Notes: a model not told the origin generated them from the sequence alone. A stretch of DNA of 29,028 nt from Pseudomonadota bacterium (GCA_023399815.1 JAEWOJ010000106.1:1-29028); one strand, 5' to 3'. Positions 17,462 through 24,716 are shown, numbered from the stretch's first letter. Numbers and translations: made by a program.

Positions 17462-18598
17462 TCAAGGTGCTCCCGCTAGATCCCACGCCGCCTCCGAGAG
17501 GCGTATCCACTTGGCGTCTTGGATGTGGCGTTCGAGCCAACTCAAGTGTGCGATCCAACTGGAGCGGACGCCGATGTGATCGTAAAGAACGGCCGCTTTG
17601 CTATTGTCCGCACGTTCGATCGCTTCTTGTGCCGAGGTTGCATCAGGAATGCCGATCACGGGCTGGATCGTAAACTCGCTACCGTCGGCAAGTTGGACGC
17701 GCGTAGAAAAGCGCGGCCCCACACCAATGACCGTGCCTGCAATGGACTCGACGGCCTTCTCAAGTTTGGTCATGATCCCGAGGCGGCGGACGGCCAGGCT
17801 GACGGCTCGAAACGTTTCCAGTTGGTCAGCGATACGCCGGATGGCGTCCATACTCACGCCACCATGCGGGAGGAGTTCGTCTTCGACCAGTTCGACCCTG
17901 CTACAGGTCTTGGTGCGCTTGTCCGGTGTCGAATCAGGCCATTGCACCCGCAAGACGCCAATATTCTTGGCCAGTGCACGCCCGAACTCTTCGGAAGTCC
18001 AACGGCTTTGGAAGTAGCTCTTGGTGTCGAGCATGATCATGACGTCGACATCGCAGAGGCGGTGCCACAATGTTTCCTGGAAATCGGCGGCTGCCCGGAC
18101 GCCATGTGTGTCGAGGAACACATCGAAGCCGCGACCGGAGAGTTCGGCAAAGAGCGTCAACGCGGCAGCGGTCGACTCTTCCCGGCGGTAGCTAATAAAG
18201 ACTTTGCGCTGCTGGCGCAGTAGGCCCAGGCACTCGAGCGTGGCTGTCACCACTCGATCCATCGAGTGGACGTCCAGGGTCAGGCAATTTAGCGTGCGGA
18301 GCGCTTCCGGGATTTCTTGCGAAACAGCCTTGGCGCTGTTTGCCACCGGTAGGACGGAGAGTTCACTTCGTTTGATAGCACTTCCAAGGTCTGCCTGTCC
18401 GCCGCCGGGATACCCAAAATAGACTCCAACCGCGCAGGCACGCTGCGGTGCCTGGTAATGATCCGGCTGATCAATGAAAGTGAAATGCCGATTCACTTGG
18501 AGTTTGAAGTGTGACAGCGCATCGACGATACCTTCGATCAATGCCCGCTTCTGCTCATCGCTGGGCTGTCCAAGAATGGCAATGTCGTAGAGTGCCAT
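17462..18598 (-). CDS. Three-part protein with a central TIR domain
   Basis: 378 residues, start behind GGGAG, 14 bases after the first TIR gene. The central domain (about 131-222) opens KVFISYRREESTAAALTLF and has FDVFLDTHGV and SRWTSEEFGRAL, with E203 as the likely catalytic Glu (W-x-x-E). Residues 1-125 look like another alpha/beta domain (YDIAILGQPSDEQKRALIEG; GVYFGYPGGGQADLGSAIKR) that I cannot name with certainty; a degenerate TIR- or SLOG-like fold is possible. Residues 225-378 hold a helical linker and a domain with VQLADGSEFTIQPVIGIPDA that I do not recognise. The central domain could be an NAD+-consuming effector controlled by the flanking domains, but that is inference. Confidence 0.82.
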   Translation of the reverse strand: MALYDIAILGQPSDEQKRALIEGIVDALSHFKLQVNRHFTFIDQPDHYQAPQRACAVGVYFGYPGGGQADLGSAIKRSELSVLPVANSAKAVSQEIPEALRTLNCLTLDVHSMDRVVTATLECLGLLRQQRKVFISYRREESTAAALTLFAELSGRGFDVFLDTHGVRAAADFQETLWHRLCDVDVMIMLDTKSYFQSRWTSEEFGRALAKNIGVLRVQWPDSTPDKRTKTCSRVELVEDELLPHGGVSMDAIRRIADQLETFRAVSLAVRRLGIMTKLEKAVESIAGTVIGVGPRFSTRVQLADGSEFTIQPVIGIPDATSAQEAIERADNSKAAVLYDHIGVRSSWIAHLSWLERHIQDAKWIRLSEAAWDLAGAP

Positions 18599-18612
18599 GT
18601 CGCTCCCGCTCG

Positions 18613-19122
18613 TCAGAGATATCTGATTGAGGTGCCGATGGACGAGGCGGGATCAAAAACCTGCAATGCGTTGAGCGAGGCCCCGTCGATCTTTCGGTAC
18701 AACTGCAAGTATTCGTTGCCGTGATAAATGCCGCTTGCGTCTACAGTTGGAATGATGAGGATGTTCCTGACAAGTTTGATCCCATCGGCATAACCGATCT
18801 CCCAAGGGCACCACCGAGAAGCCATCGAGTTCTTCGTTGCCAGGAGCAGGAACAGATCGCATGTGCGGATTCTGTCTTGGATCTTGGCGGCGGTGGTGCG
18901 ATTGGGTGTCGCCGGCATCGACTGGTCTGCCCAGTCGACGTAGAGGGAAATTCCTTGCTCCGCCAGTACGGTAACCAAGCCCTTAGCGAGTTCTTCGTCC
19001 AGATGGCTGTGACAGAGAAAGGCGGTACGGATGTTTGCCGCCTTGGCTTCCACAAGCGTATGGGCGCGGCCCGGTGAAAAGCGATAGGACGCCCGCTCTA
19101 AGTCGACCTGATGAAGAGCCAT
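18613..19122 (-). CDS. TIR-domain protein, first gene of the defence operon
   Basis: 169 residues; ATG 19122 has a strong AGGGGG ribosome site five bases upstream. The TIR domain spans about 31-130: IRTAFLCHSHLDEELAKGL (betaA), GISLYVDWADQSMP (BB loop region), RTCDLFLLLATKNSMASRWC and PWEIGYADGI. E108 in WCPWEIG is the expected NADase Glu. A 30-residue N-terminal piece and a C-terminal tail flank the domain. Together with the next three genes it forms one closely spaced unit (gaps of 14, 2 and 10 bases). Composition is lower in GC than the chromosome around it, suggesting transfer. Confidence 0.87.
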   Translation of the reverse strand: MALHQVDLERASYRFSPGRAHTLVEAKAANIRTAFLCHSHLDEELAKGLVTVLAEQGISLYVDWADQSMPATPNRTTAAKIQDRIRTCDLFLLLATKNSMASRWCPWEIGYADGIKLVRNILIIPTVDASGIYHGNEYLQLYRKIDGASLNALQVFDPASSIGTSIRYL

Positions 19123-19191
19123 TATTCCCCCTGGATTGGCTATGTACTAAGTTGTGTGGCACCCCAACTTGAGCCACCCGATTACGTTACT

Positions 19192-19455
19192 TCACTGTCG
19201 GATAAGTACCAAGTGCTTTGCCTCGCTCCACCCATGTACCGTGATCGCCCAAAGCGCGGGAGGCAATTGCCGCGTCCCCGCCAACTGCGCCAGTTCGAAA
19301 CGGTGCAACTCCACGCGGCGGAACAACGACCCATTGTAGTGTGCCCCAAGCACCACATGTTCCTCCGCACCGGTTGACTCACGTAAGTCCTCCAGCGACG
19401 CGAACCCTAGGCATGCAGCCATGCAGCCCACATGACCCGCCCTCCGGAACCCCAT
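19192..19455 (-). CDS. Small open frame upstream of the defence operon, unrecognised
   Basis: A frame of up to 87 residues ending 69 bases before the TIR gene, in the same direction. The sequence (ASLEDLRESTGAEEHVVLG; LFRRVELHRFELAQLAG) looks more like real protein than the frames opposite it, but no good ribosome site precedes ATG 19455 and an internal ATG at about 19422 is as likely. It could be a short first gene of the operon, or the tail of an older gene cut by the IS remnants at 19611-19697. Confidence 0.35.
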   Translation of the reverse strand: MGFRRAGHVGCMAACLGFASLEDLRESTGAEEHVVLGAHYNGSLFRRVELHRFELAQLAGTRQLPPALWAITVHGWSEAKHLVLIRQ

Positions 19456-19610
19456 TCATTCCGCAAATTCGTGGGGAGGCGAACGTCGCCGGGAAACTCA
19501 GAATGTTGGACTGTGGCAATTGGGCCCATCGGGGAGTTTCGAGGCCATGTAAGAAACTTCTGAATTCCCCGTCAGAAAATCCCTACAATGTTAGTTCGGC
19601 AGCCAAGGGC

Positions 19611-19697
19611 CGAATCGCCCCGGGATTCCAGGAGGCTCCAACTCTTGAGAAGTATGGAGCCATGAGCAAGACACTGAAGTGAATCGCCCAGGGTTTC
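19611..19697 (+). mobile_element. IS3-family end remnants in tandem
   Basis: The sequence from 19611, CGAATCGCCCCGGGATTCC, a short leader and ATG 19662 followed by the codons MSKTLK look like the left end and first codons of the orfA of an IS3-type element (OrfA starting MSKTRK...). It breaks at once at a second end-like copy, TGAATCGCCCAGGGTTTC (19680-19697), in the same direction. The TGA of that copy stops the frame. No further transposase is seen. Together they mark repeated insertion and deletion beside the defence operon. Identification is from memory of the family. Confidence 0.6.
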
Positions 19698-19778
19698 ATA
19701 GATATCTACAAGTCAAAAGTCCCGCCTGGCGTACCACGATTTCGGCGACTGCTTTGGGTCGATAGCGGAAAAGTCTGA

Positions 19779-20022
19779 TTGACTCCCCTGAGATGGGGTA
19801 GCACCATCAACCCGCTGCGGCAAAATCCGCAGCCGGGTTTAGCAGCTCGAAGCACAAGGCGCACCAGCGCCCATCGTCGATGCCGGCGCTTTTTCATGCC
19901 CGGCCGTTGGCGTGGTCGGACATGCCGGTTCCATGGCGGGCGGTGCGCGGAGGTCGAAAGGCCTGCCGGTACCTTGTGACCGGTCTGCTAACCGCGCGCC
20001 GTCCGCCACCTTCGGTTAGCAG
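19779..20022 (+). promoter_or_regulatory. Long structured leader upstream of the SymE-family gene
   Basis: The 360 bases between the IS remnants and symE hold no firm gene. A 66-residue frame (19779-19979, Arg/Pro-rich) is open, but its composition is that of a structured leader. A perfect ten-base inverted repeat CTGCTAACCG (19985-19994) / CGGTTAGCAG (20013-20022) ends 25 bases before the symE ribosome site. In Escherichia coli, symE is controlled by the SOS response and an antisense RNA, SymR, near its start. An equivalent here is possible but not seen directly. Confidence 0.45.
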
Positions 20023-20059
20023 CGAAGCGGCGGATTCCTCATCGCACAAGGAGTCCGAC

Positions 20060-20416
20060 ATGAGCCGTTCCAAGGAAGTCACACGCGTTTCCACCGTTGA
20101 GTCCAACCGCAGCCCATCCAGGCACGAGGCATTCACGCCGCGGATGATCGACTCCGCGCCGGTCCCGGAGTTGTTTTCGGCTCCGTTGCCCACGCCACCC
20201 GCTTCCAGCGGCTGGGCGCGCATGCCCAGGCGCTGCACGATGGGCTATCTGTATTACGACGAGCGCCGGGGCCAGCAGGTCGTAGGCCGGGCCGTGCCCA
20301 AGCTGCGCCTGTCCGGCCGATGGCTGGAACGTTGCGGCTTTGCCGTGGGCGATGCGTTGCAGGTGACGGCGGGTGATGGGTTGTTGTTGATCAGCCGCAG
20401 TCGGAACGACGAGTGA
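20060..20416 (+). CDS. SymE-family toxin (type I toxin-antitoxin)
   Basis: 118 residues from ATG 20060, AAGGAG at 20048-20053. The first 55 residues are Pro/Ser-rich and not conserved in appearance. The C-terminal half is the SymE domain: TMGYLYYDERRGQQVV, then PKLRLSGRWLERCGFAVGD (80-98) and LQVTAGDGLLLI. SymE has an AbrB/MazE-like swapped-hairpin fold; the E. coli protein is an SOS-induced toxin that affects RNA and the nucleoid. Longer than E. coli SymE only in its N terminus. Its position next to a TIR defence operon and IS remnants fits a small accessory locus. A regulatory rather than toxic role is possible. Confidence 0.82.
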   Translation: MSRSKEVTRVSTVESNRSPSRHEAFTPRMIDSAPVPELFSAPLPTPPASSGWARMPRRCTMGYLYYDERRGQQVVGRAVPKLRLSGRWLERCGFAVGDALQVTAGDGLLLISRSRNDE

Positions 20417-20481
20417 GCGGCGCTGCGATGCGGCTGTTCAAGGGGTGATTCCGTCGCAGCGCGCTTTCCGCAGTCATGAAA

Positions 20482-20513
20482 AAGAAGAAGCCCGCTTGCG
20501 CGGGCTTCTTCTT
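20482..20513. terminator. Strong bidirectional terminator between symE and mnmG
   Basis: AAGAAGAAGCCCGC (20482-20495) pairs perfectly with GCGGGCTTCTTCTT (20500-20513) around a TTGC loop. The A/T-rich outer stem gives U-rich 3' tails on both strands, suiting the convergent ends of symE (plus) and mnmG (minus). Confidence 0.88.
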
Positions 20514-20602
20514 GGGTAACGCAGTCAGGTGCATGACGCGAAGGCATTGCGCAGGAGATTAAAAGTCTTCTGCTCGACCAGCGCTATACCCGACGAGGTG
20601 AA

Positions 20603-22492
20603 TCACGCCACCTTCCCGCGCCGCGCCCGCTCCAGGTGCACCAGCAGCAGCGAGATCGCGGCCGGGGTCATGCCGGGGATGCGCTGGGCCTGGCCGATGG
20701 TCTGCGGGCGCACGCGTTCGAGCTTCTGCAGCACTTCGGCGGAGAGGCCGCGCACGGCGGCGAAGTCGAAGCCTTCGGCAATGGCGGTGTTCTCGTGGCG
20801 CTGCTGGCGTTCGATTTCTTCGCGCTGGCGGTCGAGGTAGCCGGCGTACTTGACGCTGATCTCCACCTGTTCGGCCACGCGCGCGTCGCTCACGCCGGGG
20901 CCGAGCGAGGGCACCTGCATCAGCTTGGCGTAGTCCAGTTCCGGGCGCTTGATCAGGTCGAGGACGTTGGTTTCGCGGCTCACCGCCACGCCGGTGGTTG
21001 CCTGCACTTCGCGGCCCAGGGCGTTGGCGGGCGTAGCCCACAAGCCGCGCAGGCGCGCGCTTTCGCTGGCGACGGCGGCCTGCTTGGTTTCGAACGCGTG
21101 CCAGCGGCGGTCGTCGACCAGGCCCAGCTCGCGGCCGGTCGGGGTCAGGCGCGCGTCGGCGTTGTCCTCGCGCAGCTGCAGCCGGTATTCGGCGCGGCTG
21201 GTGAACATGCGGTAGGGCTCGCTGGTGCCGTGGGTGATCAGGTCGTCCACCAGCACGCCGATGTAGGCCTCGTCGCGGCGCGGGCACCAGCCGTCACGGC
21301 CCTGCACGAACAGCGCGGCGTTGATGCCGGCCAGCAGACCCTGCGCGCCGGCTTCCTCGTAGCCGGTGGTGCCGTTGATCTGGCCGGCGAAGAACAGGCC
21401 GGCGACCTGGCGGGTTTCCAGCGTGTTCTTCAGCCCGCGCGGGTCGAAGAAGTCGTATTCGATGGCGTAGCCGGGGCGGGTGATGTGCGCGTGCTCGAAG
21501 CCGCGGATGCTGCGCACCAGTTCCAGCTGCACGTCGAACGGCAGCGAGGTGGAAATGCCGTTGGGATAGATCTCCACCACGTCCAGGCCTTCGGGCTCGA
21601 CGAAGATCTGGTGGCTGTCCTTCTCGGCGAAGCGCACCACCTTGTCCTCGATGGACGGGCAGTAGCGCGGGCCGATGCCTTCGATCTGGCCGCTGTACAG
21701 CGGCGAGCGGTGCAGCGCGTTGCGGATCACTTCGTGGGTGCGTTCGCTGGTATGGGTGATCCAGCAGCTCACCTGCTGCGGGTGCTCGGCGGCGCTGCCC
21801 AGGTAGGACATCACCGGCAGCGGGTCGTCGCCGGGTTGTTCCTCCATGACGCTGTAGTCGAGCGAGCGGCCGTCGATGCGCGGCGGCGTGCCGGTCTTGA
21901 GCCGGTCGATGGCGAACGGGCGCTCGCGCAGGCGCGCGGCCAGGGTGGTGGCCGGCGGGTCGCCCATGCGCCCGGCGGTGTACTGGGTTTCGCCGATGTG
22001 GATCTTGCCGGCGAGGAAGGTGCCGGCGGTGAGCACTACGGCTGGCGCATGGAAGGTCAGCCCGGTCTGGGTGACGGCGCCGCGCACGGCGTCGCCTTCG
22101 ATCACAAGATCGTCCACCGCCGTCTGGAACACGGTCAGGTTGGGCTGCGACTCGACGATGCGGCGGATCGCCATGCGGTACAGGTTGCGGTCGGCCTGGC
22201 AGCGGGTAGCGCGCACCGCTGGGCCCTTGGAGGCGTTGAGCGTGCGCCACTGGATGCCGGCCAGGTCGGCGGCGTGCGCCATGGCCCCGCCCAGCGCATC
22301 GATCTCCTTGACCAGGTGGCCCTTGCCGATGCCGCCGATGGCCGGGTTGCAGCTCATCGCGCCCACCGTTTCCACGTTGTGGGTCAGCAGCAGGGTGCGG
22401 GTGCCGCCGCGCGCCGCGGCCAGTGCGGCCTCGGTGCCGGCGTGGCCGCCGCCGATGACGATGACGTCGTAGCGATGGAAGGAGTCGGTCAT
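20603..22492 (-). CDS. mnmG: tRNA uridine-5-carboxymethylaminomethyl modification enzyme MnmG (GidA)
   Basis: MnmG acts with MnmE to install the carboxymethylaminomethyl group on the wobble uridine of several tRNAs, using FAD, NADH and a folate. ATG 22492 gives 629 residues, the same length as the E. coli enzyme; the longer open frame upstream has no homology. FAD-binding motif VIVIGGGHAGTEAALAAARG near 9-28; family motifs MSCNPAIGGIGKGHLVKEID (about 46-65), ATRCQADRNLYR, YCPSIEDKVVRF, and GQINGTTGYEEAGAQGLLAG near 367-386. The C-terminal helical domain with the RIPGMTPAAISLLLVHL end is intact. Upstream, GGCACGT(ggt)ACGTGCC at 22530-22546 forms an inverted repeat in the leader. Confidence 0.97.
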   Translation of the reverse strand: MTDSFHRYDVIVIGGGHAGTEAALAAARGGTRTLLLTHNVETVGAMSCNPAIGGIGKGHLVKEIDALGGAMAHAADLAGIQWRTLNASKGPAVRATRCQADRNLYRMAIRRIVESQPNLTVFQTAVDDLVIEGDAVRGAVTQTGLTFHAPAVVLTAGTFLAGKIHIGETQYTAGRMGDPPATTLAARLRERPFAIDRLKTGTPPRIDGRSLDYSVMEEQPGDDPLPVMSYLGSAAEHPQQVSCWITHTSERTHEVIRNALHRSPLYSGQIEGIGPRYCPSIEDKVVRFAEKDSHQIFVEPEGLDVVEIYPNGISTSLPFDVQLELVRSIRGFEHAHITRPGYAIEYDFFDPRGLKNTLETRQVAGLFFAGQINGTTGYEEAGAQGLLAGINAALFVQGRDGWCPRRDEAYIGVLVDDLITHGTSEPYRMFTSRAEYRLQLREDNADARLTPTGRELGLVDDRRWHAFETKQAAVASESARLRGLWATPANALGREVQATTGVAVSRETNVLDLIKRPELDYAKLMQVPSLGPGVSDARVAEQVEISVKYAGYLDRQREEIERQQRHENTAIAEGFDFAAVRGLSAEVLQKLERVRPQTIGQAQRIPGMTPAAISLLLVHLERARRGKVA

Positions 22493-22529
22493 GGATGGAA
22501 TGGAGGCTGGAAGTGTGAAGTCCGTCGGT

Positions 22530-22546
22530 GGCACGTGGTACGTGCC
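22530..22546 (-). promoter_or_regulatory. Inverted repeat in the mnmG upstream region
   Basis: GGCACGT GGT ACGTGCC, seven-base arms 38 bases upstream of the mnmG start, extended on both sides by GTCG/CGAC. It could be an operator or a leader hairpin; no regulator is suggested by the sequence. Confidence 0.4.
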
Positions 22547-22607
22547 TTTGGCGACGGTGTGGTGATTTTACCGCCAATGCCCGGGGTGCATGGACGGAGG
22601 CCTAAAG

Positions 22608-22624
22608 TTGGCACGCAAACTGCA
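22608..22624 (+). promoter_or_regulatory. Sigma-54-type (-24/-12) promoter candidate
   Basis: TTGGCACGCAAACTGCA carries the -24 GG (22610-22611) and -12 GC (22622-22623) with the exact ten-base spacing required by RpoN, and matches YTGGCACG at the -24 element; only the T before TGC is replaced by C. It points away from mnmG into a gene-free region ending in a strong terminator. Confidence 0.55.
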
Positions 22625-22634
22625 GTTAACGTCA

Positions 22635-22753
22635 TTGCACCCGGTGTGGCATGCGACCAGGGCGCAATGGGCTGGAATTGGAACAGGGGCCAGCCGAGGC
22701 GCACATCGGGGAAGCATGGGGCCGGCAGTCGGGGGACTGCCGGCCCTTCTTTC
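22635..22753 (+). ncRNA. Candidate small RNA, about 115 nt
   Basis: A transcript starting about 12 bases after the -12 element would begin near 22635. It would include a region able to fold by pairing CATTGC (22633-22638) with GCAATG (about 22664-22669), with GGT/ACC pairs inside, although the first bases of that stem sit at the predicted start. It ends in GGGCCGGCAGTC (22719-22730) / GACTGCCGGCCC (22735-22746) followed by TTCTTTC. No open frame with a ribosome site is seen. The call rests on promoter plus terminator without a gene between; no known RNA family is recognised. Confidence 0.45.
22719..22753 (+). terminator. Intrinsic terminator of the candidate small RNA
   Basis: Perfect 12-base GC-rich stem, GGGG loop, then TTCTTTC on the plus strand only. 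No coding gene on the plus strand ends nearby. Confidence 0.8.
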
Positions 22754-22855
22754 ATGCGGGTTTCCAATGCATCGGATGCAGGCGCCCAGGCGCCAGGCAT
22801 CTCATGCCGGCAGGTCCTTCCTGGCGGTTGGCTGATCCTGCTTCTGACTTGGAAC

Positions 22856-22890
22856 GACAAAGCCCCGGCCATGCCGGGGCTTTGTCTTTA
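22856..22890. terminator. Second intrinsic terminator in the mnmG-lipoprotein gap
   Basis: GACAAAGCCCCGGC (22856-22869) pairs perfectly with GCCGGGGCTTTGTC (22873-22886) around CAT, with TTTAT after it on the plus strand. The A/U-rich base of the stem allows function in both directions; the lipoprotein gene (minus) ends about 170 bases away. Between the two terminators, 22754-22855, no gene or promoter is clear. Confidence 0.75.
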
Positions 22891-23053
22891 TGGGCGCCGA
22901 TGCCCGACAGGGCCGGAACAGGGGGGATCCAGATTTCCTGACGGACATCGACATTGAAACGGGTCGGAATGCGGGGCAGTTCGGGTCAGTTATCGACGCT
23001 GCCGGTCACCCGGTTCGACAAGATTGCCTGGTTTTTCCGCAAATGCAAGCGTC

Positions 23054-23614
23054 TCAGGGTTCCTGCTGCTGCGTCGGACGCGGGCCGCGGGACTGTGACG
23101 GCGGTCGGGCCGGTGCCGGACGCTGCTGCGTCATCGGGCGCGGTGCGGCCGTGGCCTGGGGCACCGGCGTCGCCCGTTGCACGGTCTGCGCCGGCGGCCG
23201 GGGTTGCGGGCGCCGCAGCCGGTCCATGTCGCGCCACGGCGATTTGCCGCTGCCGCCATCCGCCGGTGGCGGGCGGGTCGGGCGCCCACCATCGCCGTTG
23301 CCGTGGCCCGGCGGCGGATGATGCCCGTCGCCCCACTGGCCGCCGTGCGGCGGGCGCTGCGGCGGCTTGTACGGCGGGCGATGGACCGGGTACGGGTAGC
23401 CATAGTCGTAATAACCGTAGCTGCCATAGCCGTACGGCCCATACCCATACGGGCCATAGCCATAGGAACCATAGGGATAGCCGTACGGGTAGCTGCGCTG
23501 CACCGACGTGGCGCCGCGGTAATAGCCGCCCGCGCCGCCATCGACATAGTCGTAGGTGGCGCAGCCGGACAGGCCGAGCAGCAGGCCGGCCGAAAGGATC
23601 AGGCGCATTTTCAT
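23054..23614 (-). CDS. Tyr/Gly/Pro-rich lipoprotein, unknown function
   Basis: 186 residues from ATG 23614 (GGGGGA upstream). Signal peptide MKMRLILSAGLLLGLSGC with lipobox LSGC (Cys 18). Residues about 35-75 are a run of YG/YPYG repeats (YGYGPYGYGPYGYGSYGYY); the rest is Pro/Arg/Gln-rich with HPPPGHGNGDGG and a Gln-rich tail. This is a low-complexity, probably disordered envelope protein. The repeat copy number may vary between strains. No enzymatic motif is present. Confidence 0.8.
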   Translation of the reverse strand: MKMRLILSAGLLLGLSGCATYDYVDGGAGGYYRGATSVQRSYPYGYPYGSYGYGPYGYGPYGYGSYGYYDYGYPYPVHRPPYKPPQRPPHGGQWGDGHHPPPGHGNGDGGRPTRPPPADGGSGKSPWRDMDRLRRPQPRPPAQTVQRATPVPQATAAPRPMTQQRPAPARPPSQSRGPRPTQQQEP

Positions 23615-23753
23615 GAGTGTCCCCCTGTTGGGTGCCGAGCCAGCTTCGGGCTCGCGCATTGAATCGGTCCTTAACCCTGCCGGCGGGGACTGAACGCAGG
23701 TCCAGTGATGGTTCGAGATGGTCCGGCACCGAGGCCTACGTTAACCTTTCCCC

Positions 23754-24716
23754 ATGGTTGAACTCACCTTGCCAGGAACGGCCGACGTGCTGGCCGCCGC
23801 GGCCCGCATCGCGCCCCATGCCACGGTCACCCCGGTCCTGCGTTCGCGCGAACTGGACGCGCTGTCCGGCGCCCACCTGCATTTCAAGGGCGAACACCTC
23901 CAGCGCGGCGGCGCCTTCAAGTTCCGTGGCGCCTGCAACGCGGTATGGGCGCTGGACGAAGCCCAGGCCCGGCACGGCGTGGTGACCCATTCCTCCGGCA
24001 ACCACGGCGCGGCGCTGGCCCTGGCGGCGCGCTCGCGCGGCATTCCCTGTCACGTGGTGGTGCCCGAGGGGGCGGTGGCGGCCAAGCTGGCCAACATCGC
24101 CCGCCACGGCGCGACGCTGTGGCGCTGCGCGCCGACCCAGGCCGCGCGCGAGGCCGAGTGCGCGCGCGTGCAGCGGGAAACCGGGGCGACGCTGGTCCAC
24201 CCCTACGCCGATGCGCAGGTGATCGCCGGGCAGGGCACGGCGACGCTGGAGCTGCTGCGCCAGGCCGGTGCGACGCTCGATGCGGTGGTGGTGCCGGCCG
24301 GCGGCGGCGGGCTGGCATCCGGCACCCTGCTGGCGCTGCGGCAGGCGGCGCCCGGATGCGAGCTGGTGCTGGCCGAACCGGCCGGCGCGGCCGATACCGC
24401 GCGTTCGCTGGCGGCCGGGAAACGGCTGGTCGATTTCGTACCCGACACCGTCTGCGACGGCCTGCGCGGCGCGCTGGGCGAACCCAACTTCGCGCTGCTC
24501 CAGGGCAACGCCACGGTCGTCACCGTGGACGATGTCGCCACCGTGGCGGCGATGCGCCTGTTGTGGCAGGTGCTCAAGCAGGTGGTGGAGCCGTCGTCGG
24601 CCACCGTGCTGGCGGCGGTGCTGGCGCAGCCGCAGCGCTTTGCCGGGCGCAACGTGGGCCTGGTCCTGTCCGGCGGCAACGTCGACCTGGACGCGCTGCC
24701 GTGGATGGGCGCGTGA
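23754..24716 (+). CDS. PLP-dependent threonine/serine dehydratase-like enzyme
   Basis: 320 residues, fold type II PLP enzyme. The PLP lysine is K56 in GGAFKFRGA, the substrate loop SSGNHG is at 80-85, and the phosphate-binding glycine loop is PAGGGGLASG (about 182-191). It lacks the C-terminal ACT-like regulatory domain of biosynthetic IlvA, and its length matches catabolic threonine dehydratase, serine racemase or 3-hydroxyaspartate ammonia-lyase. The sequence does not decide between these substrates. The stop overlaps the start of the next gene (GTGA), so the two are coupled. Confidence 0.9.
   Translation: MVELTLPGTADVLAAAARIAPHATVTPVLRSRELDALSGAHLHFKGEHLQRGGAFKFRGACNAVWALDEAQARHGVVTHSSGNHGAALALAARSRGIPCHVVVPEGAVAAKLANIARHGATLWRCAPTQAAREAECARVQRETGATLVHPYADAQVIAGQGTATLELLRQAGATLDAVVVPAGGGGLASGTLLALRQAAPGCELVLAEPAGAADTARSLAAGKRLVDFVPDTVCDGLRGALGEPNFALLQGNATVVTVDDVATVAAMRLLWQVLKQVVEPSSATVLAAVLAQPQRFAGRNVGLVLSGGNVDLDALPWMGA

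Noticed and set aside
20636..22957. Plus-strand frame of 773 codons opposite mnmG
   Set aside because: Antisense shadow of mnmG; low-complexity composition and no ribosome site or domain.
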